NCBI GenBank assembly: GCA_902538525.1
Contig: CACBFA010000003.1
Span: forward strand, 1-57,829
DNA length: 57,829 nt
Origin: an uncultured Pelagibacteraceae bacterium
GTDB taxonomy: Bacteria > Pseudomonadota > Alphaproteobacteria > Pelagibacterales > Pelagibacteraceae
Direction of reading: 5' to 3'
Made by a program: the position numbers and the translations under genes. The notes beneath the pieces are model-generated. The model was not told the DNA's origin. It did not search any database and was given only the letters and a program-made list of their open reading frames with translations. Shown piece after piece: positions 54,420 to 57,829 of this stretch. Position 1 is the first letter of the stretch; every line of letters starts with the position of its first letter.

Positions 54420-55498
54420 CATTAAAAAAATATCAATCTTATATATATTCAACATTTTTTAAAAGTTTTATTAAAATATCATTAATATTTTTTTGTATAG
54501 TAATAATTATAAATATATTTGAAGAAATTCGTTTTACTGAAAAATATAATAGAGAAATATATTATACAATATATTTATCAGTTTTGAATGCACCTTCTTT
54601 AATGTTTGAAATTTTTCCATTTATTTTTTTGATTACCTCTAAGTTTTTTTACTTAAAATTAAGTGAAAAAAACGAACTCGAAATTTTCAACTCCAATGGT
54701 ATTAGTAACTTTAAATTAATCTTTCATTTATCATTAATTTCTGCTTTGTTTGGGATTTTTTTATTGCTATTTTATTATTCATTTTCATCAGACTTAAAAA
54801 GTAAATACCTTGATTTAAAGAATAGATTTTCAAATTCTAATGAGTATTTAGCAGTTGTAAATGAACATGGACTTTGGATTAAAGAAGAACTAGATCAAAG
54901 TTTATATATAATTCATGCAGAAAAATTTGATAAAAATAAATTAAAATCAATAACTATTACTGAAACTGACAAATATTTTAATAATATTAGTACAATTAGT
55001 GCGAAATTAGCAAATATAAACTCGAAGAATTGGCAACTTAACGACGTATCTATTTTAGAAGATGACGGTAGGAAATATTCCCATAAAAGTTATGTTTATA
55101 ATTCAACTTTTGATGGCAAAATAATATCAAATCTTTTCTCAAACCTAAATTCTTTAAATATTTATAAATTACACAAGCTATCAAATAGTTATTTAAAAAT
55201 CGGTTATTCAAATACTGATATTAAAATTCATTTGAATAAACTTTACAGTATGCCAGTATTTTTTATATTAATGACTATCTTGGGATTCTTAGTAATTAAC
55301 AAATTAAAAAAATTTAAATCAAGGTTCTTTACAATAACTTTTGGTATTTTTGTGTCTGTATTAGTTTATTATTTAAACTACTTCTCTAGCCTTCTAGGTA
55401 ATAACGGAATACTTCCAATTTATTTATCAGTATGGGTTCCACTTCTATTACTTTTTTTAATTTGTAACATAGGAATATTAAAAGTTAATGAAAATTAA
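54416..55498 (+). CDS. lptG: LPS export permease LptG
   Basis: A 360-residue YjgP/YjgQ-family protein paired with LptF. It has helices near 13-35, 55-80 and 100-125, then a periplasmic jellyroll domain (about 130-255) and three C-terminal helices. SEKNELEIFNSNGIS is the coupling-helix region that contacts the ATPase LptB. The stop overlaps the lptD start by 11 bases, so lptF, lptG and lptD are translated as a coupled set. Confidence 0.88.
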   Translation: MTLKKYQSYIYSTFFKSFIKISLIFFCIVIIINIFEEIRFTEKYNREIYYTIYLSVLNAPSLMFEIFPFIFLITSKFFYLKLSEKNELEIFNSNGISNFKLIFHLSLISALFGIFLLLFYYSFSSDLKSKYLDLKNRFSNSNEYLAVVNEHGLWIKEELDQSLYIIHAEKFDKNKLKSITITETDKYFNNISTISAKLANINSKNWQLNDVSILEDDGRKYSHKSYVYNSTFDGKIISNLFSNLNSLNIYKLHKLSNSYLKIGYSNTDIKIHLNKLYSMPVFFILMTILGFLVINKLKKFKSRFFTITFGIFVSVLVYYLNYFSSLLGNNGILPIYLSVWVPLLLLFLICNIGILKVNEN

Positions 55499-57829
55499 AA
55501 ATTTATTATTTATTTTATTTTTATATAACATTTTAATAACGAATGTTTATGCTCAAGAAATATCATTTCAAGCTATCGAAATGGATATAAAAGAAGATGG
55601 AAATTTAATAATTGCTTTTAATTCAGAAACTGACATCCCATCAGAAAATCTAAAGATTTACTCTGATAAAGTTCAATATAACAAAAAAACAGATATAATT
55701 ATTTTTACAAAAAATGTAGTTATAAATGATCTAGAGAACGATGTTAAAATAAATAGTAATAGGGTTATTTACGAAAAAAAAAAAAATTTAATATTCAGTA
55801 AAGGAAGGACGAAATTTAATATTGAGGATATTTACAAAATAAATTCAGAAAATGTTTATTACGATAGAAGCCTAGAAAAAATTTATAGTGAGTCAAAAAC
55901 TGGTATAAAAGATATAGATAATAATTATTATGAATTAAATGAAAGATTTTCATTAGATGTAAAAAAAGAAGTATTGAAATCTAAAAAGTCAATTATTATT
56001 GATAATAAAAAAAATAAATATATTTTTGACGATCTTATATTAAATTTAAAAACAAATGAGATTGTAGGGAAAGAGGTAAAAGTTGAATTTAATAAATCAC
56101 ATTTTGGAAATGAAAACAATGATCCGATCCTAAGAGGCAGGGGTTCATTTTCAAATGAAGATAAATTAGAAATATATAAAGCTGTATTTAGCACATGCAA
56201 TATTGAAAATAAAAAATGTAGAGGTTGGGAATTAAGTAGTGACGAATTTAAACACAATAAAATAAAAAAAATTTATGAATATAAAGACTCATGGTTAAAA
56301 ATATTTGATTTTAGAGTTTTTTATCTTCCATATTTTAACCATCCTGACCCATCAGTTAAGAGAAAATCGGGGTTTTTAACACCTTCTTACTCAAGCTCAG
56401 GGAGTTTAGGAACAGCGATAAACTTTCCATATTTTAAAGTTTTAGGTACAGACAGAGATGTAACTTTTAGTCCTCGATACTACATAGATAAAAGCTTTTT
56501 ACTTCAAAATGAATACAGGCAAGCATTAGAAAATTCAAATGTATTAAGTGATTTTAGTTTTTTAGTTGGAGACGAGGGTACCAAAGGTCATTTTTTTTAT
56601 AACCAAGTTGGTTCATTTAATCAAAATACAAATTACGAAATTAATTTGCAGGATGTCAAGGGTGATAATTATTTAAAAAAACACAAATTAGTTGGAACAT
56701 CAAAATTAATAACCAGTGGTGATCTATTGAAATCAAATTTCAATGTTAACTGGAATTTTGAAGAATCTATTCTTAAAACGTCTGTTAGAATGTATAAGGA
56801 TTTATCAAGAGATTATAATGATAGATATCAATATATATTTCCTAGTTTTAATTTTGTAAAAAATCTAAGTATACCAGAAGAGTATAATGGGAATTTTAGT
56901 TTTTATTCATCTGGTCATCACAAAAATTATAATACTAATGTAACTGAAGCAGTCATAACAAATGATTTTCTTTTTGAATCAAATAATTATGTAAGTTCTT
57001 TTGGTTTAATTACTAATTACAATTTATTATTAAAGAATTCCAATAATTACTTGGAAAATCCCTCAGCGAATAAAGAGGATACTAACTACGATGTATTTGG
57101 AACGATAAAAATTGATACTAGTTATCCTCTACAAAAAAATATGGATTATTACACACACTTTCTAAAACCAATAGCTTCATTTAGATATAGTCCTAATGGT
57201 AACAGTGATCTATCTTCTGATAATATTTTGCTTAATTATAATAGTGTTTTTAGCTTAAATAGAATTGGAAGCTCATCAGAAGTGGAGGGTGGCGAGTCTT
57301 TAAGCTTAGGTTTAGAATTTGAAAGAAATAATAATATAACAGGTAGAGAACTTGATTTTAAAGTGGCAAATGTTCTAAAGCCAAAAAAAAGACATAAATT
57401 ACCATCTAAATCTAAGTTAGATGAGACAAGATCTGACATTTTTGGAATATTAAATTATTACCCAAATGATTATGTGCAAATTGGATACAATTTTTCTTAT
57501 GACCGTGATTTAAAACATTCAAACCTTGAAGGTGTGAATTTTGGTTTTAATATGAATAATTTTCTTACAAATTTTTATTATTATACAGAAGATAATGATA
57601 TTGGAAATAATGAGATATTATCAAATAACACAACATTTAAAATTAATGATGAAAATAAATTTAAATTCAACACACGTAAAGATTTAAAAGACGATTTTAC
57701 TCAATACTATAACCTTATGTATGAGTATTTAACTGATTGTCTATCAATAAATTTAAATTATAATAAATCATTCTACAGAGATGGAAATTTAGAACCAACA
57801 AAAAATTTATCTTTTTTAATTAAAATAAT
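55488..57829 (+). CDS. lptD: LPS-assembly outer-membrane protein LptD (3' end cut by the window)
   Basis: 780 residues are visible and the frame stays open at the right edge. A signal peptide (about 1-23, ending VYA) is followed by an OstA/LptA-like beta-jellyroll (about 25-200) and a large beta-barrel that inserts lipopolysaccharide in the outer membrane. Cys237 and Cys244 flank the usual first cysteine site, and Cys751 in TDCLSINLNY lies near the C-terminus, fitting the disulfides of LptD. FYRDGNLEPTKNLSF is close to the normal C-terminal end, so only a few residues are probably missing. Start ATG at 55488 inside lptG; no other start is needed. Confidence 0.9.
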   Translation, partial: MKIKNLLFILFLYNILITNVYAQEISFQAIEMDIKEDGNLIIAFNSETDIPSENLKIYSDKVQYNKKTDIIIFTKNVVINDLENDVKINSNRVIYEKKKNLIFSKGRTKFNIEDIYKINSENVYYDRSLEKIYSESKTGIKDIDNNYYELNERFSLDVKKEVLKSKKSIIIDNKKNKYIFDDLILNLKTNEIVGKEVKVEFNKSHFGNENNDPILRGRGSFSNEDKLEIYKAVFSTCNIENKKCRGWELSSDEFKHNKIKKIYEYKDSWLKIFDFRVFYLPYFNHPDPSVKRKSGFLTPSYSSSGSLGTAINFPYFKVLGTDRDVTFSPRYYIDKSFLLQNEYRQALENSNVLSDFSFLVGDEGTKGHFFYNQVGSFNQNTNYEINLQDVKGDNYLKKHKLVGTSKLITSGDLLKSNFNVNWNFEESILKTSVRMYKDLSRDYNDRYQYIFPSFNFVKNLSIPEEYNGNFSFYSSGHHKNYNTNVTEAVITNDFLFESNNYVSSFGLITNYNLLLKNSNNYLENPSANKEDTNYDVFGTIKIDTSYPLQKNMDYYTHFLKPIASFRYSPNGNSDLSSDNILLNYNSVFSLNRIGSSSEVEGGESLSLGLEFERNNNITGRELDFKVANVLKPKKRHKLPSKSKLDETRSDIFGILNYYPNDYVQIGYNFSYDRDLKHSNLEGVNFGFNMNNFLTNFYYYTEDNDIGNNEILSNNTTFKINDENKFKFNTRKDLKDDFTQYYNLMYEYLTDCLSINLNYNKSFYRDGNLEPTKNLSFLIKI

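Noticed and set aside
55928..56257. A minus-strand open frame within lptD
   Set aside because: LptD is intact across it on the plus strand with matching cysteines and signal peptide.
1..57829. CRISPR arrays, tRNA or rRNA genes, insertion sequences, phage genes
   Set aside because: No spaced direct repeats, no tRNA-like cloverleaf in any gap and no transposase or integrase frames were found. The gaps are too short for most of these.

Overview
This A+T-rich, tightly packed window looks like the chromosome of a free-living marine alphaproteobacterium of the SAR11/Pelagibacterales type. The evidence is the codon usage (AAA, AGA, TTA and TAA dominate), the many 1-40 bp gene overlaps, the near absence of intergenic DNA, and alphaproteobacterial gene orders: aroQ-accB-accC next to a DUF2155 gene and an NDUFA12-like gene; mrcA-prfB; purM-purN next to DUF2066-hda-aspS; pepA-ndk; lptF-lptG-lptD. 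I see no rRNA, tRNA, CRISPR array, phage gene or insertion sequence. No stretch above 300 bases lacks a gene. The only apparent gap of that size (36997-37272) is the 5' part of prfB, which is joined to the rest by a programmed frameshift.

Region 1 (1-19.4 kb) is a catabolic and uptake island. On the minus strand from 9502 down to 1193 lie iolD, a Gfo/Idh/MocA dehydrogenase, a 2-hydroxyacid dehydrogenase, a ribose-type ABC importer (single-domain ATPase, permease, binding protein), a FucU/RbsD mutarotase and ribokinase. A rhamnonate-dehydratase-like enolase-superfamily gene meets this run tail to tail at its far end. On the plus strand from 9555 are an aldehyde dehydrogenase, an HpcH/HpaI aldolase, a second 2-hydroxyacid dehydrogenase and a pilin-like small protein. 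Then come iolE (minus), another Gfo/Idh/MocA gene, iolG and a second ABC importer (binding protein, permease, ATPase). Together these encode uptake of a cyclitol or sugar and the first three steps of myo-inositol breakdown (IolG, IolE, IolD). They also offer candidates for an acidic deoxysugar route: mutarotase, dehydratase, aldolase, aldehyde dehydrogenase. iolB, iolC, iolJ and a canonical iolA are not in the window.

Region 2 (19.4-24.3 kb) holds two EamA exporters around a homocysteine S-methyltransferase, a YbaK-type deacylase, glnA with a candidate promoter, and a small unknown ORF. Region 3 (24.3-30.5 kb) is a complete iscR-sufBCDSU-sufT-sufA operon for Fe-S cluster assembly, with an IscR-type palindrome lying across its candidate promoter.

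Region 4 (30.5-57.8 kb) is core housekeeping: an alpha/beta hydrolase, anmK, tyrS, an AsmA-like giant, prfB with a programmed +1 frameshift, mrcA, RNase E/G, thiS-thiG, aroQ, accBC, DUF2155 and NDUFA12-like genes, an orphan NrdJ C-terminal-domain protein, aspS, hda, DUF2066, purMN, ndk, pepA, and lptF-lptG-lptD. lptD runs off the right edge almost complete. Many convergent gene pairs share or abut their stop codons, leaving no room for conventional terminators. The two clear intrinsic terminators both follow ABC binding-protein genes.
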